DNA of 64,000 nucleotides from CAZESS01 sp964414415 (GCA_964414415.1 CAYPWJ010000006.1:23096-87095), one strand, 5' to 3'; positions 44,711 through 53,646 are shown, numbered from the stretch's first letter. Notes: generated from the letters alone by a model not told the origin. Numbers and translations are program-made.

Positions 44711-46951
44711 ATGACCTGCCCCCACGAGATCCGTGACGAAGGAAGCCTCCGGGTGGCGGTCATCCACTGCAAGAGCTGCGGCGGCGCCTCCTCCATCGTT
44801 GACGGCACGTGCAGACAAAACCTGCTGGAGGCGATGGGCGCGGAGGCAGACATCGACCGCGTCGTGCTGCAGGACTCGCTCGTCAAGGTATTCGACGGCG
44901 AGGCGCTCTCGTTTTTGAAGGACCTGTCAGCCTTTTACGAGGGACTCACGACCTACACCCTGCCATCCACGCCGGGCAGGGAAGAATGCGAGGCGTGCAT
45001 CAATGAGCGACGGCGGGCCGTCCAGGAGCTTCAAGAGCTGGCAGGCGTCGACCCGGTGCGCGCCATCCAGGAGCTCCGTCAGCTGCTGCGGAAGAAACGC
45101 AGGAGACAGCGCAGCGATGCGCGTACCGACGGCGACGAGGCAGCGGAAAGCGAGACGTGCATCGCGTGCAGGAAGCGATATGTCGACAGCCTGGCCGATC
45201 TGCTAGAGCGACGGGGGCTGACTCGGCGCGTGGTCGGCAAAACGAGCAGCGAGCGGTATTACCAGGACAAGGTGCAGCCGTACATTCGGCCCCCGTTTTT
45301 TGACACCTACGTCAGGCTCACGCCTCCATCCGACGCGGTCTTCATCAAAAAATACCAGGTAAAGCGGGAGGGCGGGCGGCCGCTCGACGTGTCGCTCTAT
45401 GCGCTACAGTCGCGGCCGGAGAAGCTGTACTTTGTCATCCCGCCGGAATACAACCTGCCCGACCGGGAGCTGCATCTCCTGCAGCAGGTCAAGAAAAGCC
45501 TGGCGCGGCATCGCCCGTCGGAGTCATCATTCATGGACCCCGCAGCAGCGCGGGAATACTTCCTCAAATACGGCCGGGAAAAAATCATAGACGTGGCAGG
45601 CGAGATGGACCTGTCGCTGACCCGTGAGCGGCTGGAGACACTGTCGGACATCTTCGCCAAGTACACCGCCGGTCTCGGCATCCTCGAGGACCTGCTGCTC
45701 GACGAGCACATCCAGGACATCTACATCAACGCCCCCGTGGCCAACAACCCGTTGCATCTCATCGTCGACGGCGAGGAGTACACCTCGAACATCTACTTCT
45801 CGGAGAGGGACGTGGAGAGCCTGTCGTCGCGCTTCCGCAGCCTCAGCGGCCGCCCGTTCTCAGAGGGAGCGCCCATTCTGGACATGAGGCTCGACGCCTA
45901 CGATGCACGGGTCGCAGCTATAGCTCCACCGTTGACGGAAAAGGGTGTCGCCTTCGCCGTCAGGCGGCACAGCACCACGCCGTGGACACTGCCCAAGTTC
46001 ATCAAGTACAACATGTTTACGCCGATGGCCGCCGGGCTGCTGAGCTTCTTGGTTGACGGGCAGGCATCGATGCTCATCGCCGGCAGCCGCGGCTCCGGCA
46101 AGACCTCGCTGCTCTCCGCCCTGCTGCTCGAGATACCGCAGCGCTACCGCATCCTGACGCTGGAGGATACACCGGAGCTGCCCGTCGATGCATTGCAAAG
46201 CCTTGGCTACAAGGTGCAGTCGCTGGTCACCCAGCCCATCACCGCAGGCGGCCAGACCGGCGTCACCCCGAAGACGGCGCTGCGCACCGCGCTGCGCCTC
46301 GGCGAGTCGGTGCTCGTTCTCGGGGAGGTGCGAGGCGAGGAGACCAAGGTGCTGTTCGAGGCGATGCGGGTCGGCGCCGCCGGCAACCTCGTCCTCGGTA
46401 CCATCCACGGTGCGACGACGCGGGACGTCTTCGAGCGCATCGTCTACGACATCGGCGTCGCCCCGACATCTTTTAAGGCAACTGACGTGGTGGCCATCGC
46501 TGCACCCATCCGCATCGGCGGCGGGATGGAAAAGCGGCGACGCGTGATACAGGTATCGGAGGTATCAAAACGAGGCTGGAGCGGCGACGTCGACCCGGAC
46601 CGGGTGTTTGCGGACATCATGCGCTACAATGCCGCCGACGACAGGCTGGAGGCGACCGACCTGCTCGACATGGGCCAGTCCGAGGTCATCGGCCGCACCG
46701 CCCGGAAGTGGGGCATAGACATCGAGCGGGCCATCGAGAACATCGCCCTCCGCGCCGACATCCGAAAGGCCATGGTGCAGCATGCCGACCGGAAGCCGCG
46801 GCTTCTGGAGGCACAGGCCGTCCGCGACGCAAACAACGCGTTCTGGATCGCGACGGAGGAAAGCCGGCAGGAGCACGGCACCCCCGACTACGACGAGGTG
46901 CGGAAAAACTGGATGCGCTGGTTCCGGGACTACGCGGGCCGGATACGATGA
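44711..46951 (+). CDS. type II/IV secretion (TadA/GspE-like) ATPase
   Basis: A 746-aa hexameric secretion ATPase. The N-terminal 180 residues contain several Cys pairs (HCKSCGG, CEAC, CIAC) that look like zinc sites. A linker of about 150 residues follows, then the ATPase core: Walker A AGSRGSGKTSLL near 457, ILTLEDTPELP, Walker B LVLGEVRGEE near 535 and LGTIHGATTRDVFER. It would power assembly of type IV pilus-like fibres. The ATG at 44711 fits the TATA distance; a TTG at 44696 is upstream. It overlaps the membrane partner gene by ATGA. Confidence 0.92.
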   Translation: MTCPHEIRDEGSLRVAVIHCKSCGGASSIVDGTCRQNLLEAMGAEADIDRVVLQDSLVKVFDGEALSFLKDLSAFYEGLTTYTLPSTPGREECEACINERRRAVQELQELAGVDPVRAIQELRQLLRKKRRRQRSDARTDGDEAAESETCIACRKRYVDSLADLLERRGLTRRVVGKTSSERYYQDKVQPYIRPPFFDTYVRLTPPSDAVFIKKYQVKREGGRPLDVSLYALQSRPEKLYFVIPPEYNLPDRELHLLQQVKKSLARHRPSESSFMDPAAAREYFLKYGREKIIDVAGEMDLSLTRERLETLSDIFAKYTAGLGILEDLLLDEHIQDIYINAPVANNPLHLIVDGEEYTSNIYFSERDVESLSSRFRSLSGRPFSEGAPILDMRLDAYDARVAAIAPPLTEKGVAFAVRRHSTTPWTLPKFIKYNMFTPMAAGLLSFLVDGQASMLIAGSRGSGKTSLLSALLLEIPQRYRILTLEDTPELPVDALQSLGYKVQSLVTQPITAGGQTGVTPKTALRTALRLGESVLVLGEVRGEETKVLFEAMRVGAAGNLVLGTIHGATTRDVFERIVYDIGVAPTSFKATDVVAIAAPIRIGGGMEKRRRVIQVSEVSKRGWSGDVDPDRVFADIMRYNAADDRLEATDLLDMGQSEVIGRTARKWGIDIERAIENIALRADIRKAMVQHADRKPRLLEAQAVRDANNAFWIATEESRQEHGTPDYDEVRKNWMRWFRDYAGRIR

Positions 46952-48909
46952 GCGGCTGGTTCGAGCGGCTCTGCAGCACGGCGGTGGAGCACTTCTCGTG
47001 GCTCGCTGGCGACCTCCACGCGTTTAAGCAAAAGGCGCGGGATAGCGTCTCCGACGAATTCATCGACGCGCTCACCTTTACCGGCCTCCAAGTGGAGCCC
47101 TACGAGGTGCTGCTGTGCTCCTATGCAGGCGCATTTGTCGCCGCGGCGGCCGCGCTGCTGCTCGATATCCTCGTGCTGGCCAGCTACGGCTTTTCCATCG
47201 GTACGGCAGGCGGCCTGACGCTCGTGCTGCTGGTCGCCGTCACGCTTGGATTGCCGCTGGCGGCGCTGCAGTACCTGAGCGAGTATCCGAAAAGCCTCGC
47301 GCGGCGCATGAAGGTGCATTCGCTGGGTGACATCCCCGAGGTGCTGAGCTACATCGTGATGTACCTCAAGCTGGTTCCCACCATGGAGGACGGGCTTCGG
47401 TTCGCCGCCCGGGAGTCCAACACGTCGCTGGGCAGAGACCTCCGCAAGCTCATCTGGGACCTGGAAGTTCGAGTGTACACCGGCGTCGACGACGCCGTGA
47501 CGGCGTTCGCCGACCGATGGGGAAAATGGAGCGACTACCTCAAGCGAGCGCTCCACCTCGTGCGGAGCGCCGTCAGGGAGAACAGCGAGGATGCACGCAA
47601 CATGACCCTGAATCGGTCGCTCACCCTGGTGATGGAGGGCACCAAGAGCAGCATGACGGCCTTTGCGCAGCGGCTGCATCAGCCGACGCTGGTCATCTAT
47701 TCCATCGGCGTCATGATACCGCTGGCGCTCATCGCTATGATGCCTGCTGCCTCGCTCGTCGGGCTTCAGCTCTCGCTCATGCACATCTTTCTCCTCTACG
47801 ACATCCTGCTGCCGCTGGCACTGTTCGCCTATATCCGGCGGGTGCTGCTGTCTCGCCCGGCGACGTTCAACCCGCCGTCCATTCCGGACGACCATCCCGA
47901 CGTGGCCGGGGTCAACAAGCGGACGAACCTTGCAAGCGCAGCAGCTTTGGGCGCGGCTATCGCGCTGCCCGGCATCGTCTTCATGCTCCTCCCCGTGTTT
48001 TCTTTCAAGGGCACGGTGCTGTCGTTCCTGGCGAAGCCGGCGAGCCAGGGCGGCCTCAATCAATACTTTCCGGTCACGTTGTTCATCCTGTGGGGCATCG
48101 CCGCCGCCGTCGGCCTGTACTGCCTGCGGACCTATCGGCCGTACAAGAAGATCCGGGACGAGATCAAGGCGATGGAGCAGGAGTTTAGCGATTCGCTGTA
48201 CGTCATCGGGAAGCGCATCACGGAGGGCAAGCCGGCGGAGGATGCCTTTCAGTATGCGGCGAGGACGCTCGAGGGCTCGGAGATGGGAAGCGTCTTTGCC
48301 CGCACCGCGTTCAACCTCACGGCGATGCGGACCAATCTGCGGGAGGCGCTGTTCGACGGCGAATGTGGCTCCCTGCGGCACGTCTATTCCGATCGCATCC
48401 GGGCGGTCATGCGTCTCTTCGTCGAGGGGGTGCAGAAGAGTCATGAAGCGGCGGGCACCGCCACCGTGAAGATCGCGGAGCACCTCAAGCAGCTGCAGGA
48501 CGTCGAGAAGGGCATCCGGCGGTCGCTTGGCACGCTGACGTCGACGCTCACGTCAACAGCCACCATCTTCGCCCCGCTGATCGCCGGCGTGACCCTGGGC
48601 ATCACCAAGCTCATCTCCATTGTCCTCGGCAGCATGAACCTGAGCGGGATGCCCCGGAATAGCGCCATGAGCGGCTTTGCAGGAGTATCCGGCGTGTCCT
48701 TCGACGTACGCCCTGAGTACTTCGTGCTGGTGGTCGGCATCTACATCATCGAGCTCATCTTTCTGCTCATCCGGTTCGCCAACGGCATCGACGAAGGTGA
48801 CGACACAGTCGAATACATGTACAGCCTTAGTCAGGCGCTGCCAACCGCCGTCGCGTTTTTCAGCGTCGTGACCATCCTGTCAATGGCGCTCTTCGGCGGG
48901 ATGACGTAG
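46948..48909 (+). CDS. TadC/FlaJ-like membrane platform protein, double-domain
   Basis: A 653-aa polytopic membrane protein, the platform partner of the upstream ATPase. Two T2SSF-like halves are seen. The first (about 100-290) has LGDIPEVLSYIVMYLKLVPTMEDGLRFAA. The second (about 420-600) has FSDSLYVIGKRITEGKPAEDAFQYAA. Each is flanked by membrane helices. The archaeal TadC/FlaJ family often shows this duplication. The 3' end overlaps convergent larE by 30 bases. No pilin gene follows. Confidence 0.9.
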   Translation: MSGWFERLCSTAVEHFSWLAGDLHAFKQKARDSVSDEFIDALTFTGLQVEPYEVLLCSYAGAFVAAAAALLLDILVLASYGFSIGTAGGLTLVLLVAVTLGLPLAALQYLSEYPKSLARRMKVHSLGDIPEVLSYIVMYLKLVPTMEDGLRFAARESNTSLGRDLRKLIWDLEVRVYTGVDDAVTAFADRWGKWSDYLKRALHLVRSAVRENSEDARNMTLNRSLTLVMEGTKSSMTAFAQRLHQPTLVIYSIGVMIPLALIAMMPAASLVGLQLSLMHIFLLYDILLPLALFAYIRRVLLSRPATFNPPSIPDDHPDVAGVNKRTNLASAAALGAAIALPGIVFMLLPVFSFKGTVLSFLAKPASQGGLNQYFPVTLFILWGIAAAVGLYCLRTYRPYKKIRDEIKAMEQEFSDSLYVIGKRITEGKPAEDAFQYAARTLEGSEMGSVFARTAFNLTAMRTNLREALFDGECGSLRHVYSDRIRAVMRLFVEGVQKSHEAAGTATVKIAEHLKQLQDVEKGIRRSLGTLTSTLTSTATIFAPLIAGVTLGITKLISIVLGSMNLSGMPRNSAMSGFAGVSGVSFDVRPEYFVLVVGIYIIELIFLLIRFANGIDEGDDTVEYMYSLSQALPTAVAFFSVVTILSMALFGGMT

Positions 48910-49683
48910 AGAACGGTGCATGCTCCCGTGGCGGAAGCCCTCCAGGTCGAGGGTGACGTAGCGGAACCCGAGGTCCTGCAGCTCGGTGGTGATGGCTTCA
49001 CGCTCTCGGAGCACTGGCTTTACCTGGTCGAGGGGTACCTCTATCCGGACGAGGTCGTCGTGCACCCGGGCGCGGACCTGCGATGTCGATGTAAACGCTC
49101 GTAAAACGTGTTCCGCTCGCTCTATCCTCCGGAGTGTGTCCCTCGTAACGGGCCCCTCCGACGGCAGCCGGCTTGCCAGGCAGGCGTCCGACGGCGCATC
49201 CCATGTGGAGAGCCCCTGCCGGCGGGCTATCTCCCTGACGTCTGTGTTGGACAGCCCGAGCTCGGCCAGCGGATGCCAGATGTCCATCTCGCCTGCGGCT
49301 CGGGCGCCGGGCATCGAGGGGTCGGCCAGGTCACCGGCTGTAACGCCGTCAGCCACACGGGTGCAGCCATGCTCCGCTGCCGCGTCCTTCCATCGGCGGG
49401 CCATCTCCTGCTTGCAGCGATAGCAGCGGTCGAAACCGGCCGGCGGCACCATATCCGTTTCAATAACGACGTGCCGGATGCCGATTTCCTCTGCTGCATC
49501 GACGGCCTGCCGGCGCTGCCATTCGGCGAAGACGGGCGATGCAATGGTGATTGCCACCGTCTCGATGCCGGCGTCCGTAGCCGCAGCAGCAACGAGTGCG
49601 CTGTCCACGCCGCCGGACAACGCGACGGCGACGCTGTCAGCCTCCTCAAGCAGCGATGCCAAGCGACTATAGCGTTCGCTCAC
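48880..49683 (-). CDS. larE: ATP-dependent sacrificial sulfur transferase LarE-like
   Basis: A 267-aa PP-loop enzyme. SVAVALSGGVDSALVAAAA is the ATP-binding loop, and CYRCKQEM and SDACLASRLP match LarE. LarE gives sulfur to the nickel-pincer cofactor of lactate racemase and related enzymes. LarB and LarC are not in the window. In E. coli-like forms one Cys is the sacrificial donor; here Cys residues are present at CYRC and DACLAS. It could also serve another sulfur-insertion step. Confidence 0.88.
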   Translation of the reverse strand: MSERYSRLASLLEEADSVAVALSGGVDSALVAAAATDAGIETVAITIASPVFAEWQRRQAVDAAEEIGIRHVVIETDMVPPAGFDRCYRCKQEMARRWKDAAAEHGCTRVADGVTAGDLADPSMPGARAAGEMDIWHPLAELGLSNTDVREIARRQGLSTWDAPSDACLASRLPSEGPVTRDTLRRIERAEHVLRAFTSTSQVRARVHDDLVRIEVPLDQVKPVLREREAITTELQDLGFRYVTLDLEGFRHGSMHRSLRHPAEERH

Positions 49684-49743
49684 GGCTCTACATGTACCTG
49701 CGGCTATTAACGATTGTTGGTTGCGCTGCGTGCGCCGCGGCGG

Positions 49744-50049
49744 CTATGCCTTCATGATGCCGGCGAGGAACACGCCGAGGGCGATGAGTGCCCCGACGAT
49801 GGCGCCGACGACGGATGAGACGCCGTTCTTAACGATATTCCAGGTCCATTCAGGGTTGCCCCAGATGGCGCTGTCACCGCTGTAGTTATAGAACAGGAAG
49901 GCAACGATGATGCCGATCAGCAGCAGCACGCCTCCGATACCGCGGCTTTTGCCGGAGCCGAAGTAGGCGGTGAACAGTCCCGCGATGATTGCACCGATGG
50001 CGAACACCAGCATCAGCATGCTCACAAACAATTGTAGCCATGGTTCCAT
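49744..50049 (-). CDS. small membrane protein, three predicted helices
   Basis: A 101-aa protein with three hydrophobic segments (about 6-30, 38-55 and 75-98). The middle loop is aromatic and acidic (NYSGDSAIWGNPEWTW). No family is recognised. Its ATG follows a strong AAGGAGG ribosome site that overlaps the stop codon of the RAM-domain gene, so the two are translated from one message. Confidence 0.7.
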   Translation of the reverse strand: MEPWLQLFVSMLMLVFAIGAIIAGLFTAYFGSGKSRGIGGVLLLIGIIVAFLFYNYSGDSAIWGNPEWTWNIVKNGVSSVVGAIVGALIALGVFLAGIMKA

Positions 50050-50050
50050 A

Positions 50051-50066
50051 TTTTTTCCTCCTTAGA
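50051..50066 (-). promoter_or_regulatory. Shine-Dalgarno site overlapping a stop codon
   Basis: On the minus strand TAAGGAGG joins the stop of the 50062-50295 gene to the ribosome site for the gene at 49744-50049. The arrangement favours translational coupling. Confidence 0.6.
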
Positions 50067-50295
50067 ATTTTGTTCCGGTGAGCGTTTTCGTATCGGCCAC
50101 CCCCTCTATGGCCCGGATCTTGTCCACCACGATTTTGCCCAGTGTGTCAAAATCCTCCGCTTCCACCTTGGCTATGAGGTCGTATTCACCGAACAGCGGG
50201 TGCAGCTCCACGATTTCCTCTATCTTGAGGAGTTCGCTGTACACCTCATGCTCCCGGGCTGGAGCCGTGGAGATGAGGATGAATCCCATAGCCAT
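50062..50295 (-). CDS. stand-alone RAM/AsnC ligand-binding domain protein
   Basis: A 77-aa protein consisting only of the Lrp/AsnC effector domain: FILISTAPAREHEVYSEL, then PLFGEYDLIAKVEAEDFDTLG and IEGVADTKTLTG. There is no DNA-binding helix-turn-helix. Such SraA-like proteins form octamers that bind amino acids. It is cotranscribed with a small membrane protein, which might be its target. Confidence 0.85.
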   Translation of the reverse strand: MAMGFILISTAPAREHEVYSELLKIEEIVELHPLFGEYDLIAKVEAEDFDTLGKIVVDKIRAIEGVADTKTLTGTKF

Positions 50296-50607
50296 CTTAT
50301 CTCACCGAAATGGTATCACAGCACGCCTTATTAAGTTTTCCATAATCGTCGGGGTGGAGCTTCCTGCGGCTCGGCAGTTCAGCACACCATATAGAGGCCA
50401 TATATATCAATATAATATATTTCGGTAAACTATATACTACGCCGGGTGTTCCATATACTTTACATCCTGCCTGTCAGTATAGCGCCCTAATACGGGCACA
50501 GGCAGGCACACGGGCAACCGGAAGAGGCATCTTTTTTCTCTCTTCCGTTCCCTCCTCGCTCCCCGAGCTGACAGAAACATTTATTGTCCGGAAGCGCATG
50601 TATCCCC
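50296..50607. other. AT-rich intergenic region upstream of tbp
   Basis: 312 bases without a protein gene. The left half (50380-50460) is dense in TATA-like words on both strands. The right half contains two inverted repeats (described separately) and, at 50578-50586, the tbp TATA box ACATTTATT, about 26 bases before the ATG. Confidence 0.6.
50455..50547 (+). ncRNA. candidate small structured RNA upstream of tbp
   Basis: TATA-like CTATATAC (50430-50437) precedes a compound hairpin. The outer arms are CCTGCCTGT (50466-50474) and ACAGGCAGG (50498-50506), a perfect 9-bp stem. The inner arms are GCCC (50484-50487) and GGGC (50494-50497). A second inverted repeat CGGAAGAG/CTCTTCCG (50519-50526, 50540-50547) encloses a T6 run (50532-50537) that could terminate transcription. 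It could also be a regulatory leader for tbp, although tbp has its own TATA box downstream. Confidence 0.35.
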
Positions 50608-51156
50608 ATGACGGACATTCACATCCAGAACATCGTCGCCTCCACCACCATCGCCGACAGCCTGGACCTCCGGAGCATCGACGAGGCAGTCCCGGACACC
50701 ACCTACAACCCCGACGTGTTCCCCGGACTGGTGCTCCGCATCACACAGCCAAAGACCGCCTTTTTACTCTTTCGGAGCGGCAAAGTCGTCTGCACCGGCG
50801 CCAAAAACCGCGACGAAATCAAGCAGAGCATGCGACAGGTCTGCGACCACCTGGCCGGGACCGGCATCGAGGTCGTCGAGGAGCCCGAGATAGCAGTCCA
50901 GAACATCGTCGCATCCGGCGATCTCCACGGCGAGCTCAACCTGGTCAGCACCGCCCTCGCCGTCGGCCTCGAAAACACTGAATATGAGCCCGAGATCTTC
51001 CCCGGCATCGTCTACCGCATGCGAGACCTTGGCGTCGTCCTGCTCCTCTTCAGTTCAGGCAAAGTCGTCTGCACCGGCGCCCGCAAGCCAGAGCAGGTCA
51101 CCGAGGCCATCAACGCCGTCAGGCAGGAACTCGAGGCAAAAGGACTCCTTCTCTAG
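50608..51156 (+). CDS. tbp: TATA-box binding protein
   Basis: A 182-aa archaeal TBP built of two direct repeats (about 5-90 and 96-180). Each holds IQNIVAS..., a PGLVLRI/PGIVYRM strand and SGKVVCTGA. It recruits TFB and RNA polymerase to promoters. The ATG at 50608 lies 26 bases after its own TATA box, so TBP may autoregulate a leaderless message. A TTG at 50584 is an unlikely earlier start. It overlaps the convergent ATPase gene by 4 bases. Confidence 0.97.
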   Translation: MTDIHIQNIVASTTIADSLDLRSIDEAVPDTTYNPDVFPGLVLRITQPKTAFLLFRSGKVVCTGAKNRDEIKQSMRQVCDHLAGTGIEVVEEPEIAVQNIVASGDLHGELNLVSTALAVGLENTEYEPEIFPGIVYRMRDLGVVLLLFSSGKVVCTGARKPEQVTEAINAVRQELEAKGLLL

Positions 51157-52478
51157 CCGCCCCAGCTCTCCATCGACATCCGGAAGATGTCCTCCGCCAC
51201 GGCAAGGGTCTCGTCGGTCACGTCGCCAAACGACGCCCGCGCGACCGCCCGCGGTACCCGCCGGATGTAGTCACCCATCCTGAGGTCACGCCGCAGATTC
51301 GTATGGTAGTGCTCCTCCACCAACTCGTTGACAGCCGACACATACGCCTCGACCGCCTCGTCCGACGTCACAATGCCCGGCTGATGCCCCCGCGCCAGCT
51401 CAACCCACTGGGTATACAGGGCCGGCTTCTCCTGCAGCTCCCCGCTGCCGTAGAACTTCTGCTTGAACAGGTCAAAGCGGGTCTCCCGGTCGATGGCCTC
51501 CGTCCGCACGATCAACGCAAAGCGGCTCATCAACAGCGGCGGCAGCGGGATGTCCCGGATCGGCCGGTCGCGGAATACCTGCGACGACGGATTCGCAAAC
51601 GCAATCATGATAAAGCGGCTCTCGATCTCCTCGTGGATCTTCGCCGAGTGCACGCTGCACCGGCCGTTCGACAAAAGCTCATAGCAATGCTCGATGTCCT
51701 CATCCGGGATCTTGTCAACCTCGTCCGCCAGCACCACCTTGCCATCCGAATATGCGAGGGCACCCATTTCCCCTGTCGCAAGATTGATGACAAGGCCGGC
51801 GCGGGTCGTGTTCGCCCCCACCGAGGTCACCCCGTCGAACGTCCGCTCGATGATCTCCTTCGCCAGCGTCTTGCTGCTCCCCGGCTCACCGATGACGATG
51901 GTATGCACCGGCTCCCGATACGTCGAAAACATGCTCACCGCAAGCGCCTGCTTCATCACCTCGTTCCCCCGGATCTCCTCAAACACGTGTCGCCAGAAGC
52001 CCGCAAAGCCCCGCTCTCTGGCAAAGCTCCGGATGTCCTCCTCCGAACGTGGACGCTCCCGCGACCCACAACCGGCGGCGCCCGACAGCACCTCCGCCTG
52101 CACCTCCGCATGCTCAACGACGTCGTCAAAGCCTGGGGTCTCCCGCCGCAGGACAATAACGTCGTCCTCTTTCTCCATCGAGGCGGCACCCGGCGGCGCC
52201 TCGTATACTCCGACGATGTCCAGCACCGAAGTCACGGCCGGCCGCGACAGCGAGGTCACCGCCACCCGGATGACGTCGCTGTCGACCTCGATATCCCTGA
52301 CATGCCGGTTGGCAAGGATGTTGCGCGCCCGCCGGATGATGGTGTTCGCCTTGCTCCGGCGCATCCCCAGCTTCTTGTGCGTCAGCAGCGCTATCTGCTC
52401 CAGCGACGTCAACCCCATCGACTCCAGCTTCTTCCGGTCCGACGGCGGCACACCGAGGCTGTCGAGGTCGTCATCCAT
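51153..52478 (-). CDS. MCM-like AAA+ ATPase with N-terminal helix-hairpin-helix
   Basis: A 441-aa protein. Residues 1-60 form a RadA-like helix-hairpin-helix (LGVPPSDRKKLESMGLTSLEQ). A linker of about 110 residues follows. The AAA+ core resembles the MCM/Mg-chelatase group: EIRGNEVMKQALAVSM, Walker A IGEPGSSKT, GKVVLADEVDKI as Walker B, AFANPSSQ as sensor 1 and LLMSRFALIV as the Arg finger. The N-terminal OB and zinc domains of replicative MCM are absent. It may be a DNA-dependent ATPase in repair or replication restart. Confidence 0.82.
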   Translation of the reverse strand: MDDDLDSLGVPPSDRKKLESMGLTSLEQIALLTHKKLGMRRSKANTIIRRARNILANRHVRDIEVDSDVIRVAVTSLSRPAVTSVLDIVGVYEAPPGAASMEKEDDVIVLRRETPGFDDVVEHAEVQAEVLSGAAGCGSRERPRSEEDIRSFARERGFAGFWRHVFEEIRGNEVMKQALAVSMFSTYREPVHTIVIGEPGSSKTLAKEIIERTFDGVTSVGANTTRAGLVINLATGEMGALAYSDGKVVLADEVDKIPDEDIEHCYELLSNGRCSVHSAKIHEEIESRFIMIAFANPSSQVFRDRPIRDIPLPPLLMSRFALIVRTEAIDRETRFDLFKQKFYGSGELQEKPALYTQWVELARGHQPGIVTSDEAVEAYVSAVNELVEEHYHTNLRRDLRMGDYIRRVPRAVARASFGDVTDETLAVAEDIFRMSMESWGG

Positions 52479-52512
52479 CGTGGTGGTGAAACAAACGGCT
52501 GTAATAAAGCTT

Positions 52513-52977
52513 TCACTGCCGCGTCAGCGTCACAATCGCATCGGTGCCGTAGTCATAAAAATTCGACTTGGACACCGAGAGCGACAGGAACATCCGCGAC
52601 GCGTCGGCGGGAAGCGTCGCGTTGACCGTCAGCGTCACCATCCCCGACTCATTGCTCTGCGCTCGGGCTTTTTCTTGGTCGGAGCGCAGCGTCACCGTCG
52701 CATTCGCCACCGCCATTCCGTGCTCGTCCGTGACATGCAGCACCGCCGACACCCGCTCGGTCACCATGCCGTCGCCGTCGACGACGACGAGGTCGCCAAA
52801 CCGGCCGTTGCACTCCACGCAGGTGACGGAAAACGAGTGCTCCGGCGTCGTCACCATCGTCAACGCAAGCAAAATAGCAAAGATAACCACGGCGAGCACG
52901 ACGAGTGCTCCCAGCAGGCGAGGCGACCGCCGCAGCCGGCCGATGAACGCCTGCAGTCGCTGCACAAACGGATGCAC
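52513..52977 (-). CDS. membrane-anchored Ig-like protein
   Basis: A 154-aa protein with one N-terminal membrane helix (about 20-42, LLGALVVLAVVIFAILLAL) and a single extracellular beta-sandwich (VSAVLHVTDEHGMAVANATVTLRS is cut here to its core: VANATVTL). It has a CVEC pair just after the helix. It starts at a GTG fixed by GTTTTTAAAG about 24 bases upstream. Function unknown. Confidence 0.65.
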   Translation of the reverse strand: MHPFVQRLQAFIGRLRRSPRLLGALVVLAVVIFAILLALTMVTTPEHSFSVTCVECNGRFGDLVVVDGDGMVTERVSAVLHVTDEHGMAVANATVTLRSDQEKARAQSNESGMVTLTVNATLPADASRMFLSLSVSKSNFYDYGTDAIVTLTRQ

Positions 52978-53049
52978 ACCCCCAAAGTAGCCATCTCTTT
53001 AAAAACTTATGGCAGCGATGGCTTTATATGACGGCGGCGATACCGGGCC

Positions 53050-53634
53050 ATGGACGTGCAGGCCGTGGCATTCGACCTCGACGGCACCCTCGCCGAGACG
53101 GAGGTGCGCTTCGCTCCGTTCCGTGAACGCCTCGGCTGCAGTCAGCGCGATGTGCTGCGATACATCGACGGGCTCGACGAGGCTGAGCGGCAGCACTGCC
53201 GCCGCGTGCTGCAGGACTACGAAAACGCTATCTTGGAGGACTGCAGCGCGGCGCCCGGCATGCACGACCTACTCGGCTTTTTCGACGAGCGTGGCATCAG
53301 GACGGGCATCGTCACCCGCGCCTCGGGCCGCCACGCCCGGCAGGTCGCTGACAAACTCGGCATCCCCATCCAGGTCATCGTTGGACGTGAGGACGCGCCG
53401 CCGAAGCCCTCGGGCGTCCCGCTCCGGCTGCTCGCCCGGCAGCTCGACGTCCCGCCGCGGGAGATGCTGTTCGTCGGCGACTTCCGCTGGGATCTCCTCG
53501 CCGGACAAAACGCGGACACCCCTACCGTGCTCCTCCTCAACGAGCACAACCGCGATGCCGACTACCGCGACCTCGCCGACCACGTCATCCATGGCCTCAG
53601 CGACCTCAAAGACATCATCGAGGCGGAGGAATAA
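53050..53634 (+). CDS. HAD-superfamily hydrolase
   Basis: A 194-aa phosphatase of HAD subfamily IA. Motif I is FDLDGTLAE at residue 8, motif II is IVTRASG, motif III is PPKPSG and motif IV is FVGDFRWDLLAG. The small helical cap lies between residues 15 and 80. It resembles phosphoglycolate phosphatase-like enzymes, but the substrate cannot be read from sequence. The TATA box TTTATATG (53023-53030) sets the leaderless ATG. Confidence 0.88.
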   Translation: MDVQAVAFDLDGTLAETEVRFAPFRERLGCSQRDVLRYIDGLDEAERQHCRRVLQDYENAILEDCSAAPGMHDLLGFFDERGIRTGIVTRASGRHARQVADKLGIPIQVIVGREDAPPKPSGVPLRLLARQLDVPPREMLFVGDFRWDLLAGQNADTPTVLLLNEHNRDADYRDLADHVIHGLSDLKDIIEAEE

Positions 53635-53646
53635 CGAGGGGGGCAG

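Noticed and set aside
46930..48483. 517-codon minus-strand frame opposite the TadC-like gene
   Set aside because: Shadow of a GC-rich gene. The translation is rich in His, Arg, Gln and Glu without hydrophobic cores, while the plus strand encodes membrane helices in the expected order.
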